A stretch of 64,000 nt of DNA from Rhodomicrobium sp. (GCA_021604665.1 BQJK01000001.1:1-64000), one strand, 5' to 3'. Positions 1 through 9,153 are shown, numbered from the stretch's first letter. Made by a program: numbers and translations. Notes: generated by a model from the letters alone, not told the origin.

Positions 1-1047
1 GACCGGCTAGATTTTGAGAAATCTGATTTTGTTCTCGGGCGCTATGTTTATAGCCAATCGCGAAGCGCCATTGATATAACTCATTGGCAAAAACAACTTC
101 CTGTCATCAATGCCTATCTTGGCGGTGAATGGATGGTGGAATCATTGGATGGCACTTCTCTGGTTTTGTCGCAGCTCAAAGACTTACCGTCACTGATCGC
201 GTTTCAAGATGAGTTTCTTCAAAAGGGTGAGATTTTCTATGGCTTTAATGTGAGAACCGGTGAGCAGTATTATAACAGCCTTGAAATGCTCCCTCATCAT
301 TTGGTGGTTGGCCAAAGCGGCAGTGGTAAGTCTGTGTTTCTCAATCAGATCATGGCATCTGTGCTTTCTAATATTGTCGCCTTTGAAAAAGTGTATCTGG
401 TCGATTTAAAAGGCGGCGTTGAGCTGGCAAAATATGCCACCCTTCATGAAGCATTACAGCTGGTTGATGATTACGATGATTTGCCTGGCATAGCAGCTGA
501 GATCTATCAAACCCTGCGTAACCGCCTCAAACAAATGAGAGAAACAGGTGAAACCCTATATAAGGGGAAGCATATTTTGTTCATCGTCGATGAATATGCT
601 CAGATCAATCAGTTCGAACCAATCACGAAAGAAGAAAAGGAAAATCATAAGAGATTACTTTCTTACCTCAATCGGATTTCACAATTAGGACGCGCAACGC
701 GCATAACGATTTGGGCCCAGCTGCAGAAGGCAACAGTTGATAACATTAGTGCTAGTTTCAGAAACAACCTGCAAACTAAGATCTGTTTTAAAGTTCACTC
801 AAATTCAGATGCAGCAACAGTCTTTGGTAATACGGATGATTTGCCAGGTGTTACCTCCATTGGCGGCTTTAAAAATCTAGCGAAGGGACGTTTTGTCTTA
901 AGTGATGATGTTCGCGGTGAGAGTGTCTACATGCAGGCGGCCATGATGGATGATAAGTTACCGTTGGCTAGTCTAGTCGAGAAGACAGGTGATGATAGAA
1001 GTGTCAGTGAGGCGCAAGTTGTCGAAGGAGTGAATGAGGCCGAGTGA
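1..1047 (+). CDS. FtsK/SpoIIIE-type DNA translocase ATPase, 5' end outside the window
   Basis: The frame is open from base 1, so the gene starts upstream and the first ATG at 133 is internal. A Walker A motif, GQSGSGKS, lies at about nt 310-333 and a Walker B motif, LFIVDEYAQ, near nt 573-600. Further on is the LGRATRITIWAQ segment typical of FtsK/HerA-fold translocases, where a hydrolysis-linked strand precedes the sensor region. Such ATPases pump double-stranded DNA; FtsK acts at division, and relatives in integrative elements and plasmids act in DNA transfer. The short C-terminus has no gamma winged-helix domain, which argues against chromosomal FtsK. Its place at the island side suggests an element-borne translocase or coupling protein. 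The family is clear; the exact role is inferred. Confidence 0.8.
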   Translation, partial: DRLDFEKSDFVLGRYVYSQSRSAIDITHWQKQLPVINAYLGGEWMVESLDGTSLVLSQLKDLPSLIAFQDEFLQKGEIFYGFNVRTGEQYYNSLEMLPHHLVVGQSGSGKSVFLNQIMASVLSNIVAFEKVYLVDLKGGVELAKYATLHEALQLVDDYDDLPGIAAEIYQTLRNRLKQMRETGETLYKGKHILFIVDEYAQINQFEPITKEEKENHKRLLSYLNRISQLGRATRITIWAQLQKATVDNISASFRNNLQTKICFKVHSNSDAATVFGNTDDLPGVTSIGGFKNLAKGRFVLSDDVRGESVYMQAAMMDDKLPLASLVEKTGDDRSVSEAQVVEGVNEAE

Positions 1048-1321
1048 GCGAAAGCGAAGGAGGGCGAACGAACGATAGAGACAGCTTGGGGTAAATTGCC
1101 GGAAAGAATAGGCAGGGAAGAGCGATAGATTGACGGCGGGGCGCGGCGTCTGGCTGGGGCGGTAAGGGTAGAGACTTTGAGGCGAGGAAGAAGAGCGCAA
1201 AGATCAGAGGACCCGAAGATAATTATTTCACTTGAATGGAAAAACATTGATTAATAGCCTCAACCTCCAGCTGGAGAGGCTTTCTAATAACGAGAAATGC
1301 TATGCAATCCCTTTGCTTACC
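1048..1321. other. Gene-free, strongly purine-biased stretch
   Basis: No credible gene is seen. Between about 1040 and 1215 the plus strand is dominated by G and A, with GC-rich blocks around 1135-1165, then normal composition returns. The open frames on the minus strand here are low-complexity shadows of the purine bias. The stretch lies directly behind the translocase gene. Confidence 0.5.
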
Positions 1322-1828
1322 CTAGGGGCAAGCGTAAATGAGTTTTGATCCAGCGATTGTGATTTCAGAATGATCCATCGCAAGATCATAAGCGATAGCA
1401 TCGTAATCAATGTAGCCGACAAGTGATGATGGAATATCGCCGAAATAGCCTTCATCGATTAATAGCTCTGCAAGTTCTTTCAGTGAGTCGCAGTGATAGA
1501 TGATGACATCAAAGTTTTCTGGATCGACTGTCTCTGGATCGTAATCGTAACCGCACTCGCCAACGGCGATGATAAAGCATCGCTTCTGATAGTCGGACCA
1601 ATCCTCGGTGGCTATGAAAAAGCTTTTTAGAGAGCACTGGGATAAGCCCCAGGCGTCAGCCAGTTCTGCATCAATCGCTTCACCATCAATGAATTGAATT
1701 TCAAATTCCTCAACGGGCTGGCCGTGATAATTGCGAAGGGCTTTGGCTTTTGTCAGATAGTCTTCTGCATTATCGAAATAAAAGCCGGATGCTGAAATGT
1801 CGTAAGGTTGTGCAAATAAGGTTGTCAT
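1322..1828 (-). CDS. ardA: ArdA-type antirestriction protein
   Basis: This 168-residue protein is acidic throughout, with the segments EEFEIQFIDGE, FGDIP and YIDYDAIAYDL that characterise ArdA. ArdA proteins mimic the bent B-form DNA bound by type I restriction-modification enzymes and protect incoming DNA during conjugation. The open frame extends 90 codons further upstream, but the ATG at 1828 is the better start: it is preceded by AAAGGAGAAACAATC, an ideal ribosome binding site, and the domain begins right after it. The length matches ArdA (about 165-170 residues). The leader is repeated in inverted orientation at 1960-2030. An element-borne gene is what the family predicts here. Confidence 0.85.
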   Translation of the reverse strand: MTTLFAQPYDISASGFYFDNAEDYLTKAKALRNYHGQPVEEFEIQFIDGEAIDAELADAWGLSQCSLKSFFIATEDWSDYQKRCFIIAVGECGYDYDPETVDPENFDVIIYHCDSLKELAELLIDEGYFGDIPSSLVGYIDYDAIAYDLAMDHSEITIAGSKLIYACP

Positions 1829-2030
1829 GATTGTTTCTCCTTTTGTTTTCAAGACAGCGGAGAGACAAGCCGGGTGCTGAGCGCCTAGGGTCACTGACAG
1901 CTTTTGCTGGAAGGAAACGGCCAACACGGGCTTTCTATAAGCTGGCGCGGGCAGGCCGTTGACCCTGCGTTTCACACGGCTAGACAGCAGCACCTTGAAA
2001 TAACAAAAGGAGAAATAATCATGACAATAA
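1821..2030. repeat. Inverted duplication of the ardA leader
   Basis: Read on the minus strand, the ardA leader (1893 to 1821) contains TGACCCT, CTTGAAA and AACAAAAGGAGAAACAATC before the ATG. The plus strand at 1960-2030 has the same order: TGACCCT, CACGGCT, CTTGAAA and AACAAAAGGAGAAATAATC before an ATG at 2021. The ribosome-site halves differ at only a few positions and similarity extends about 70 bp on each arm. The plus-strand copy now leads only a ten-residue frame (2021-2053) ending in TAA. It therefore looks like the leader of a second, lost gene. Confidence 0.7.
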
Positions 2031-2053
2031 TGTTTGTGGCAGGTCGAATTTAA

Positions 2054-2502
2054 TCCGGATTCAGGAAACATGAGTGCTCTCATGACGAATGAAAGCAATA
2101 GTAATTGCTTATATTAATTAATTGAACAGTCTTTGCAGCTGCATCAAGAGCGCAGGAAGTTATGCGTTTTTTTAAGTGGCTGAAATGGACGCAAAAAGAG
2201 ATGGTGGAAATCCGTCTCTAAATCTAAATATCAATAATGATCACTATCTAATAAAATCAATTACTTTTCTGGTGACTACTCTTGTCGCTATGCCACAGAA
2301 CTGGTCTGGTCTTGATACAAAAGCGGTAATTATATTGATAGGCAGTATAGTCATCAATTGACCCTAACCAGAAGATTACTTAAATGACAATTTGAGTTGG
2401 TCACATCAGAAAATCATGCTCGAAAACGAAAGTGCGAGGAATATCCACTCACTTTCGTCTCGTCAAATTAAACGGTGAGCATGACATAGAAACCGTTTGG
2501 TT
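2054..2502. other. Gene-poor interval with one strong inverted repeat
   Basis: A frame of 61 codons from a GTG at 2176 is the only candidate and is listed separately. At 2426-2434 and 2450-2458 a perfect 9-bp inverted repeat (ACGAAAGTG and CACTTTCGT) encloses 15 bases, just downstream of the minus-strand metal operon end. It has no T-run and could be a factor-dependent terminator or a stabilising hairpin. Confidence 0.4.
2176..2361 (+). CDS. Possible small membrane-associated protein, doubtful
   Basis: A 61-codon frame starts with GTG. It is polar for about 25 residues and then has a hydrophobic stretch (SITFLVTTLVAM) and a second one at the C-terminus (AVIILIGSIVI). No clear ribosome binding site precedes the GTG, and an overlapping 19-codon frame starts at an ATG at 2162. 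I recognise no family. It may be real or merely an open frame in A+T-rich DNA. Confidence 0.2.
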   Translation: MAEMDAKRDGGNPSLNLNINNDHYLIKSITFLVTTLVAMPQNWSGLDTKAVIILIGSIVIN

Positions 2503-2958
2503 TTATTCTTTTACAAACCTTGCTTGTAGAACGTCACCATGACTATCTTTGCCAGTGACAACGACTTTACTTCCCATAGATAGAGACGCCTCAAGTTTTG
2601 CTTTCAGAGTGCTACCTTCTGAACTTAGGTTGTAAATTTTCGTTCCAGCTTCAGTTTGAACTATGGCTTTGAATTTTGCTCCAGTCATATCGAGAGGTTT
2701 ACCATCAACGGTCATGTAAAAGAGGATTTCTTGGTCTTTGAGGACCATCTCTATGCCGTGGTGGTTTGCATCTTCAAAAAACTGCCCCCCATGAGCTGGG
2801 CCATGGTTTTCATGTCCATTTTTAGATTTATGATGTTCGTGATTGTGATCGTGACCATGTTCGTGCCCATGATCGTGTTTGTCTTCGGCTAGCGCAATTG
2901 GTGTAAATGATGTGAGTAAACCGAATGAAAGAAGTGTAATAAAAAGTGTTTTTTTCAT
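2503..2958 (-). CDS. Periplasmic His-rich metal-binding protein
   Basis: The 151-residue protein has a Sec signal peptide (MKKTLFITLLSFGLLTSF, cleavage after ALA near residue 24). A dense His block follows (HDHGHEHGHDHNHEHH, residues about 28-43), then a beta-rich C-terminal domain with the phrases AHGGQFFEDANHHGIEM and LDMTGAKFKAIV. Proteins of this shape bind divalent metals in the periplasm and are encoded beside HME-RND pumps. An AGGAGA site precedes the ATG. The gene follows the RND permease by 30 bp on the same strand and is the last gene of the metal operon. The C-terminal domain resembles the N-terminal part of the fusion protein at 6126-7796. The specific metal is unknown. Confidence 0.75.
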   Translation of the reverse strand: MKKTLFITLLSFGLLTSFTPIALAEDKHDHGHEHGHDHNHEHHKSKNGHENHGPAHGGQFFEDANHHGIEMVLKDQEILFYMTVDGKPLDMTGAKFKAIVQTEAGTKIYNLSSEGSTLKAKLEASLSMGSKVVVTGKDSHGDVLQARFVKE

Positions 2959-2988
2959 TGTTTGATTCTCCTGAAAATATATTGAAAA

Positions 2989-5900
2989 TTAATAGGCCTC
3001 AATAGGCTTTGAGGTTTGTAGAGGCGACGCGTCATGAACTGCAATGAGCCGCTCCAGGGACTTCTGGCCAAATTTTAAAAAGAGAAGTGGTGTAAGGACG
3101 GCATCAATTAAAGTAGCTGAGATGAGCCCACCAAAGATCGTCACCGCTAGTGGGTGCAGGATTTCTCGTCCCGGTTCATCAGCTGCGATAATCAGAGGGA
3201 TCAGGGCAACTCCGGCGGATAAAGCAGTCATCAGCACAGGTGTCAGTCGTTCGAGAGAGCCACGTACAATGAGTTTACGTCCAAATGTCTCATTTTCATA
3301 TAACGCAAGATTAATATAGTGGCTGATTTTAAGAATGCCGTTACGGGCCGTGATACCTGCAAGCGTAATGAAGCCGATCAAACTTGCTACAGAGAAAGGA
3401 AGGTCTGCTATCCATAAAGCTGTAACACTGCCGATAAGGCCTAATGGAATAGCAGTCAAGACGATGCCAGCCAAGACGGCAGATTGGTATCGGCTGTATA
3501 TCACTAGAAAAATCAGAGCCAGAGAGACAATAGATAATAACCCTATAGTTTTTGTAGCCTCTTCTTGAGCTTGAAATTGCCCTTCAAGTCTTATGACGTA
3601 TCCTGCCGGTAGTTTTGTTTCTTCAATAAGGCGACGAATATCAGCAACTATGGCAGCCATGTCTCTTTTGCCATCACCGTTTGCAGAAACCACAATTCTA
3701 CGTTGCTGGTTTTCTCGTAAAATTTGGTTTGGACCTTCAACCTCTTGCACTCTACCCAAGCGCTTTAATGGCACATATCCGATTGGTGTTGACACCAATG
3801 CTTCACCAAGCCCGGTGGTCGAACGGTCTTGATCGGCAAGGCGAACGACGACATCGAAACGTTTATTACCATCGATAATTTGGGAGACCGTCCGTCCATT
3901 CGTCATATCCGCGAGTGTCTTTGTCAATTCTGAAGGGTTGATTCCATAAAGAGCAGCCTTTTCATAATTTGGTGCGACTTGTAGCTGTGGAATAAGCACT
4001 TGCTTTTCTGTTTGCATATCAACAAGTCCAGCTACTGAACCAAGACGATTTTGCATTTGAGCTGCGATTGTTCGTAACCGGTCTAGATCTTCACCAAAAA
4101 TTTTAAGAGCGATTTGCGCTCTTACACCGGATAACATGTGATCAAGCCGGTGACTGATCGGTTGACCAATGCCAATACCTGCGGGGAGCACAGAGAGTGT
4201 TTCGCGAATGTCGGAGTAGATGTCCTCTCGTTTTCGAGAGGATCGTTTTAGGTCAATGTCAATTTCTGTGACATGAATACCTTCGGCATGTTCATCAAGT
4301 TCTGCACGGCCTGTTCTACGGCCAACAGATTTTACCTCAGGAACTTTCAATACAAGTCTTTCAGCTATTGATCCTAATCTATCAGATTCAGCAAGGGATA
4401 TGCCGGGGTTATAAACAACCGATACTAATATTGTCCCTTCATTGAATGAAGGAAGGAAAGATCTTGGTAGCTGTGTTGCAAAAAGTGTAGCCGCAAATAT
4501 TCCGCCAACAATAGAAATGATAACAACGGTTGGCCAGCGAAATGTCCAATCAAGTAAACGTTCATTACCAGCCTTTAAACAACGTATCAGTCTTGTATCC
4601 TGCTCTTCATGGTTTGGTGTTTTGAGCAGGTAGTGACAAAGAACAGGTGTTAGCGTAATTGATGTCAACAAACTGGCTAAGATCGCTACTATATAGGCTA
4701 ATCCAAGTGGACGAAAAAGTTGGCCCTCGAGACCAGTCATCGCAAACAGTGGTACAAACACCAAGACCACAATCGCTGTTGCATAAACAATTGAAGAGCG
4801 AACTTCATGACTGGCATTTAATACAACGGTCAACTTTGTCTGAGGTTTTTCCGATTTAGCATTTAGTCGCAAGCGCCGGAGAACATTTTCAACACCTACG
4901 ACGGCATCATCAACAAGTTCACCGATAGCAATTGCAAGCCCGCCAAGGGTCATAGTATTAATCGACAAACCGAATGCATAAAACACAAGAATAGTAATAA
5001 AAATCGACATCGGAATCGCTGTGAGTGATATGAATGTGGCCCGCCAGTTGAGTAAGAAAAGAATGAGAATGAACGTAACCACAATGGCAGCTTCGATAAG
5101 CACCTGTTTTACATTCTCAATCGAGGTTTCAATGAATGTGGCTTGCCTGAATTGAATACGGTTTGCCACGACCCCTGCTGGCATAGTTCGTTGAATTTTA
5201 TCAAGTTGAGCTTCAACTTCTTTAGTGATTGTAATCGTGTCTGCTTGCGGCTGTTTTTGGATGCCAATAATAACGGCTTTTTCACCCATATATCCCGCGT
5301 CACCTCGTTTAACGCGAGGGGCAAAGTCGACGGATGCAACTTGCCGTAATAAGATCGATTGCTGACCGCGAACCACGACGGTGAGATTACGTAAATCCTT
5401 TAGCCGGGTTGTTCTTCCAATGTTACGGATAAGATATTCTCTCGCATGCTGATCTATAAATCCACCACCTGCATTTGTACCAAACTGTGATAATGCTTCT
5501 TCGATCATATTGGGTGTAATCTGAAGTCGTTGCATGGCGATGAGGTCTGGACTTACTCGGTATTGCCGCACCTCTCCGCCGATCGGGATAACTTGCGCAA
5601 CCCCGGGTACAGTGAGCAATTGTGGTCTTATGACAAAGTCAGCGGTTTCTCGAAGCTCCATCGCACTGACGGTTTTTCCCGTTATAGCAACCAACATGAT
5701 CTCACCCATGATAGATGAGATAGGGCCCATATGGGGTTGAACATTGGCTGGGAGTTGTTCTCTTGCGGTTGCCAAACGCTCAGCAACCAGCTGTCGATTA
5801 CGATAAACATCCGTGCCCCATTCAAACTCAATATAAACAATAGACAAGCCAACACTTGAGACTGATCGAAGACGGATTATACCTGGCATACCATTTAGAG

Positions 5901-6114
5901 CGGTCTCTAATGGGTATGTAATTAGCTGCTCAACTTCCTGTGGTGCAAAACCTTCCGCTTCAGTCAAAAGTGTCACTGTGGGGCGATTAAGATCTGGAAA
6001 CACATCAACCGGCAAGCGTGGCAAGACGTATGCTCCATAAGCTGCAAGAAGCAGCGACGCGACCAGCACAAACATTCTTTGGCTCAAACTGAGTGCAACA
6101 AGTGCTTTAAACAT
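2989..6114 (-). CDS. Heavy-metal efflux RND permease, CzcA/CusA family
   Basis: At 1041 residues the protein has the full length of HME-RND pumps, with a membrane helix at the N-terminus, two large periplasmic loops and two groups of helices. It opens with the family's N-terminal phrase LPVDVFPDLNRPTV. The fourth-helix charge relay reads GELVDDAVVGVENVL, with the two Asp residues used for proton coupling. These pumps carry heavy-metal cations from periplasm or cytosol out through a tripartite complex. The helix motif differs from the textbook CzcA and CusA versions, so zinc/cobalt/cadmium against copper/silver cannot be decided from sequence. The fusion-protein gene lies 11 bp upstream. No outer-membrane channel gene is present, so a TolC-like channel must come from elsewhere. 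Confidence 0.9.
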   Translation of the reverse strand: MFKALVALSLSQRMFVLVASLLLAAYGAYVLPRLPVDVFPDLNRPTVTLLTEAEGFAPQEVEQLITYPLETALNGMPGIIRLRSVSSVGLSIVYIEFEWGTDVYRNRQLVAERLATAREQLPANVQPHMGPISSIMGEIMLVAITGKTVSAMELRETADFVIRPQLLTVPGVAQVIPIGGEVRQYRVSPDLIAMQRLQITPNMIEEALSQFGTNAGGGFIDQHAREYLIRNIGRTTRLKDLRNLTVVVRGQQSILLRQVASVDFAPRVKRGDAGYMGEKAVIIGIQKQPQADTITITKEVEAQLDKIQRTMPAGVVANRIQFRQATFIETSIENVKQVLIEAAIVVTFILILFLLNWRATFISLTAIPMSIFITILVFYAFGLSINTMTLGGLAIAIGELVDDAVVGVENVLRRLRLNAKSEKPQTKLTVVLNASHEVRSSIVYATAIVVLVFVPLFAMTGLEGQLFRPLGLAYIVAILASLLTSITLTPVLCHYLLKTPNHEEQDTRLIRCLKAGNERLLDWTFRWPTVVIISIVGGIFAATLFATQLPRSFLPSFNEGTILVSVVYNPGISLAESDRLGSIAERLVLKVPEVKSVGRRTGRAELDEHAEGIHVTEIDIDLKRSSRKREDIYSDIRETLSVLPAGIGIGQPISHRLDHMLSGVRAQIALKIFGEDLDRLRTIAAQMQNRLGSVAGLVDMQTEKQVLIPQLQVAPNYEKAALYGINPSELTKTLADMTNGRTVSQIIDGNKRFDVVVRLADQDRSTTGLGEALVSTPIGYVPLKRLGRVQEVEGPNQILRENQQRRIVVSANGDGKRDMAAIVADIRRLIEETKLPAGYVIRLEGQFQAQEEATKTIGLLSIVSLALIFLVIYSRYQSAVLAGIVLTAIPLGLIGSVTALWIADLPFSVASLIGFITLAGITARNGILKISHYINLALYENETFGRKLIVRGSLERLTPVLMTALSAGVALIPLIIAADEPGREILHPLAVTIFGGLISATLIDAVLTPLLFLKFGQKSLERLIAVHDASPLQTSKPIEAY

Positions 6115-6125
6115 ATTATGCCCCC

Positions 6126-7796
6126 TTATCTAATCTGATTAACAAGTGGGGCGCCCTTGACGATGATTTGGTCGCCGGCTTTAAGACCTGAAGTCACATG
6201 AACGCGCTCACCATCAAGATCTTTAATTCGCACCGCTACTGGCATGTAGCGCTCTGGTTCAAGCCGTTTAAATGTTACAAATTGTCCATTTGGGGCCTGT
6301 GCAATCGCACGTCGTGGAATAATAATTCCCTGAACGACATCTCCCTTTTCTACAAGAACTTTTATCGGCGAGCCAATGCTTAACTCACTTGTCGGGCTTA
6401 GAATACTAAAATGAATAACACTTGCCTGTTGTTGCAAAGCACGACTGCGGCCAACCAATTTCAAATCAAAGAACTTACCTTTGTCTGTCTTCGCGCGTAT
6501 TTTACCTGTCTCAGGTCTAACCTCGGCGTCGTAAGAAATAGCTTCCACCCAAAGGCTCGAAGTATCTACAATACGAAAGAGTGTGTCGGCCCGGTTTACA
6601 ACTTGTCCAACAGCAACGCGCACTTCCGCGATGACACCATTTACAGGAGCAACAAGCACCTCAGGCTCAGAACGTGACTTTTTTAATTGTTTGCGACGAG
6701 CTAATAAACCTGTGCGTTCAATTTCCAATTCTTGTAAATTTGCTCGGCTTGTAATGTTCTTAGTAACAAGTTTTCTTTGACGTGTGATCCTTGCATCAAG
6801 AATTGCAATTCGTTGGTCGAGTTCTCCTGCAGTCTGGCGAACATCACTGGCGTCAATTGGATCAAAAGACGGTTCGACAGTCGCTAGAATTTCGCCTGCT
6901 TTCACAGTTTTACCAAGAAAAGGCAATCCACCTACAGGAGGTTTCAGTCTTCCAGAAATTGTGCTCTGCACCAGTCCAGACCGATTTGGATCAACGATCA
7001 CTCGGCCGATTAATTTATGCACTGCCCTGGCCGTCTGAGGTGACAAAATTTTTGTTCGAACTTCTAAAAGACGCTGAGTAGGCTTGGGAAGAAATATTTC
7101 TCCGTCTGGCAACCTTTTCGGAGCATCTCCTTGTGTTAAAGTTGAGCCCGCGTCACCATGATCGTGCCCCGGTCCTGCGAGGGCTGGTGTGTTGTTTATT
7201 ATGATTGCACAAAATGCCAAGCCTAATATTAACTTAACGCTGTTTTTGGCTAACCTGCCGAAAAATAGTCCAAAAACGCCCATTGAAGTTGCGATCAAGA
7301 GCCAGGTCACAAGTGAATTTGACGAGAATAAACTTGTACTTTCTTCATGTGAATGGGTGTGCTTTTTTTCAGGGATCTTAATTGAACCGACCAATAAATC
7401 ACTATTTTGCCCATCAACAATCGTGACAATAACTTCATGATTTCCGGCTTTACTTAAGGTTTGAGCTTTAATTTTATAAGTGCCATCCGTTTGTGATGTG
7501 GCTACCAGTGTCTTACCGTTCACGTCCATCTTTATTTTTGCGTTTATCACTGATGAGGTGTCTTTCACACGGTCAAGATAGAGGGTAAGGTCCTGATCTT
7601 TTAATATGGCAACAAGTTCATAAGTTTCTGATACAGCGACCAAACGCGGACTACTCGGTCCAACTTCCACGGGTTCTGCAGGACCATGATTATGCCCAGG
7701 ACCTGCTAAAGCAGAAACCGTACATTCCCAAAATAACCAGAGAAAAAGCAAAAAAACATATCCACCCTTGTGGGAGGGCAGCGAAAAAATAGACAT
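6126..7796 (-). CDS. RND membrane fusion protein with an extra N-terminal metal-binding domain
   Basis: The protein is about 556 residues from the ATG at 7796, which has AGAGGAT upstream; the frame is open 16 codons further. The first third is a signal peptide ending ALAGPGHNHG, a beta domain, a His-containing linker (KKHTHSHEE) and a membrane helix. A second export-like segment then ends ALAGPGHDHG. The remainder is a standard CzcB/CusB-type adaptor with barrel-sandwich, alpha-hairpin (QRIAILDARITRQRKLV) and beta-barrel parts, ending with the phrase VHVTSGLKAGDQIIVKGA. Adaptors link the RND pump to the outer-membrane channel. The repeated signal-like junction suggests that a separate secreted metal-binding gene fused upstream of the adaptor gene. 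The length exceeds the usual 350-450 residues for this reason. Confidence 0.85.
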   Translation of the reverse strand: MSIFSLPSHKGGYVFLLFLWLFWECTVSALAGPGHNHGPAEPVEVGPSSPRLVAVSETYELVAILKDQDLTLYLDRVKDTSSVINAKIKMDVNGKTLVATSQTDGTYKIKAQTLSKAGNHEVIVTIVDGQNSDLLVGSIKIPEKKHTHSHEESTSLFSSNSLVTWLLIATSMGVFGLFFGRLAKNSVKLILGLAFCAIIINNTPALAGPGHDHGDAGSTLTQGDAPKRLPDGEIFLPKPTQRLLEVRTKILSPQTARAVHKLIGRVIVDPNRSGLVQSTISGRLKPPVGGLPFLGKTVKAGEILATVEPSFDPIDASDVRQTAGELDQRIAILDARITRQRKLVTKNITSRANLQELEIERTGLLARRKQLKKSRSEPEVLVAPVNGVIAEVRVAVGQVVNRADTLFRIVDTSSLWVEAISYDAEVRPETGKIRAKTDKGKFFDLKLVGRSRALQQQASVIHFSILSPTSELSIGSPIKVLVEKGDVVQGIIIPRRAIAQAPNGQFVTFKRLEPERYMPVAVRIKDLDGERVHVTSGLKAGDQIIVKGAPLVNQIR

Positions 7797-7860
7797 GAAA
7801 ATATCCTCTAAGATCTTGAAAAGGGCACACAAAGGCAAAGCCATGTGCTTAGTAGAGTGA

Positions 7861-8337
7861 TTAGAGGAAATAAATTGGAGGTCTTAATAATTCGACCATT
7901 TCAATAGACCGAATATGCTGGGGCACGTGCTTTATATAGTTTTTATTGATCCGGTGGGAAACAACATCAGAATTACCCATTAGAATGGTAGTCAGGCATA
8001 GATGACCTTCACATCCAAATTGACAATCATCGTTTATCGGAACATTGTCTTCTATCGGAACATAGTCTTCGTTATATGTGTCGACGTGAGTATGCACATT
8101 TGAATAATGAGCTAACACTGAGAAACAGTCTGTTGCTTCGTTAGTTAAATTTGATGATCGCTCGGCTTCCATTATCTTTTGCTGGTGATGGCTGCCAGAG
8201 TGGTGGCGATCGAGATCAAATCCAATATGCGCCATGGCATCAGAGAGCGTAGCAGAGATTATCACAAGACTTAGCACGCCAGCCACAAAGCGACGAACGC
8301 ATGCATTTCTTATGTTAAATCTGCAAAAATTGAACAT
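7861..8337 (-). CDS. Small secreted His/Cys-containing protein of the metal operon
   Basis: From the ATG at 8337, preceded by GAGGTGAA, the product has about 158 residues; an in-frame ATG at 8391 is less well supported. A hydrophobic export segment (AGVLSLVIISATLSDAMA) is followed by RHHSGSHHQQ and scattered His, Asp and Cys residues (DCQFGCEGHLC). The C-terminus ends in LLRPPIYFL. Small periplasmic proteins with a late Arg-Pro-Pro and Cys/His ligands occur beside copper and other metal transporters. Here the gene lies between the CDF transporter and the fusion protein, all on the minus strand, so it is probably co-transcribed. It may be a metal buffer or sensor; the family is not certain. 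Confidence 0.6.
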   Translation of the reverse strand: MFNFCRFNIRNACVRRFVAGVLSLVIISATLSDAMAHIGFDLDRHHSGSHHQQKIMEAERSSNLTNEATDCFSVLAHYSNVHTHVDTYNEDYVPIEDNVPINDDCQFGCEGHLCLTTILMGNSDVVSHRINKNYIKHVPQHIRSIEMVELLRPPIYFL

Positions 8338-8481
8338 TTCACCTCTCATCGACGGACTTAAATCATAAATAAATAATAAGAACAACGACAAACTATTACA
8401 AATGTAAACAAAATAAGTAAATGTTACAGTTTTGGTACGTCTTATTCACTGACAACTAATTTCATATTCACTTGTCCAACA

Positions 8482-9153
8482 TTATTGAGACTGTTTGACA
8501 CTTGTATCTGTTCCATATTCTTTTATTGCCAATTTTAATATTTGGTAAGCAGAACTGATGAATAGACTTGCTAAAATAAAAGCGACAATTAAATCCGGCC
8601 ATGCAGTTGTTGTCCCCCAAACAGCCACCGCAGCTCCCATTACAGCGATATTTCCTATAGCATCATTACGAGAACAAATCCAAACCGAGCGGACATTTGC
8701 ATCTCCATCTTTGTATTTAAGAAGCAAAAGCACACTCGTTACATTGGCAGCTAAAGCAAGAAAGCCAATTCCACCCATTATGTGTGCACTTGGCAAACCA
8801 AGAATTAGGACGCTATAGACTGTTGATGCAAAGACAAATATTCCCATACAGAACAGACTAATTCCTTTCAAAAATGCTGCGATTGCGCGAGTTTTAAGGC
8901 TCATACCAATTACAAAAAGGCTTACACCGTAAGTAAGAGTATCGCCAAGAAAATCTAGGGCATCGGCTTTCAAAGCTTCAGAACCTGCAAGCTGACCAGC
9001 AAACATTTCTACAAAAAACATTGCAGCATTAATGGCGATAACCACCCAAAGCACTCGTCGATAGCGCAAATTCATTCCATCAAATTGAGGATTACCACTA
9101 CATCCGCAGCCACTGTCATTATTGGTGGTGGGGGGGATCGTTTTTTCTCTCAC
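8482..9153 (-). CDS. Cation diffusion facilitator-type transporter
   Basis: The 223-residue protein has a short N-terminus with a Cys cluster (GCGCSGNPQFDG) followed by six hydrophobic segments. The metal-site motif ADALDFLGD lies in helix 2 and its partner RNDAIGNIAV in helix 5, the CDF arrangement of acidic ligands. CDF proteins exchange cytosolic zinc, cobalt, cadmium or iron for protons. The cytoplasmic C-terminal domain is short, as in the compact Cys-headed subgroup. The start is a GTG at 9153. The gene lies directly behind a MerR-type promoter shared divergently with the regulator at 9231, so it is probably the first gene of the metal operon running to 2503. Confidence 0.82.
   Translation of the reverse strand: MREKTIPPTTNNDSGCGCSGNPQFDGMNLRYRRVLWVVIAINAAMFFVEMFAGQLAGSEALKADALDFLGDTLTYGVSLFVIGMSLKTRAIAAFLKGISLFCMGIFVFASTVYSVLILGLPSAHIMGGIGFLALAANVTSVLLLLKYKDGDANVRSVWICSRNDAIGNIAVMGAAVAVWGTTTAWPDLIVAFILASLFISSAYQILKLAIKEYGTDTSVKQSQ

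Noticed and set aside
927..1247. Minus-strand frames of 75-106 codons
   Set aside because: They come from the purine bias of the plus strand and are rich in Ser/Arg/Leu without any domain.
8395..8410. Palindrome TTACAAATGTAA upstream of the small secreted protein
   Set aside because: Short and in A+T-rich DNA where such matches arise by chance; no regulator family fits it clearly.
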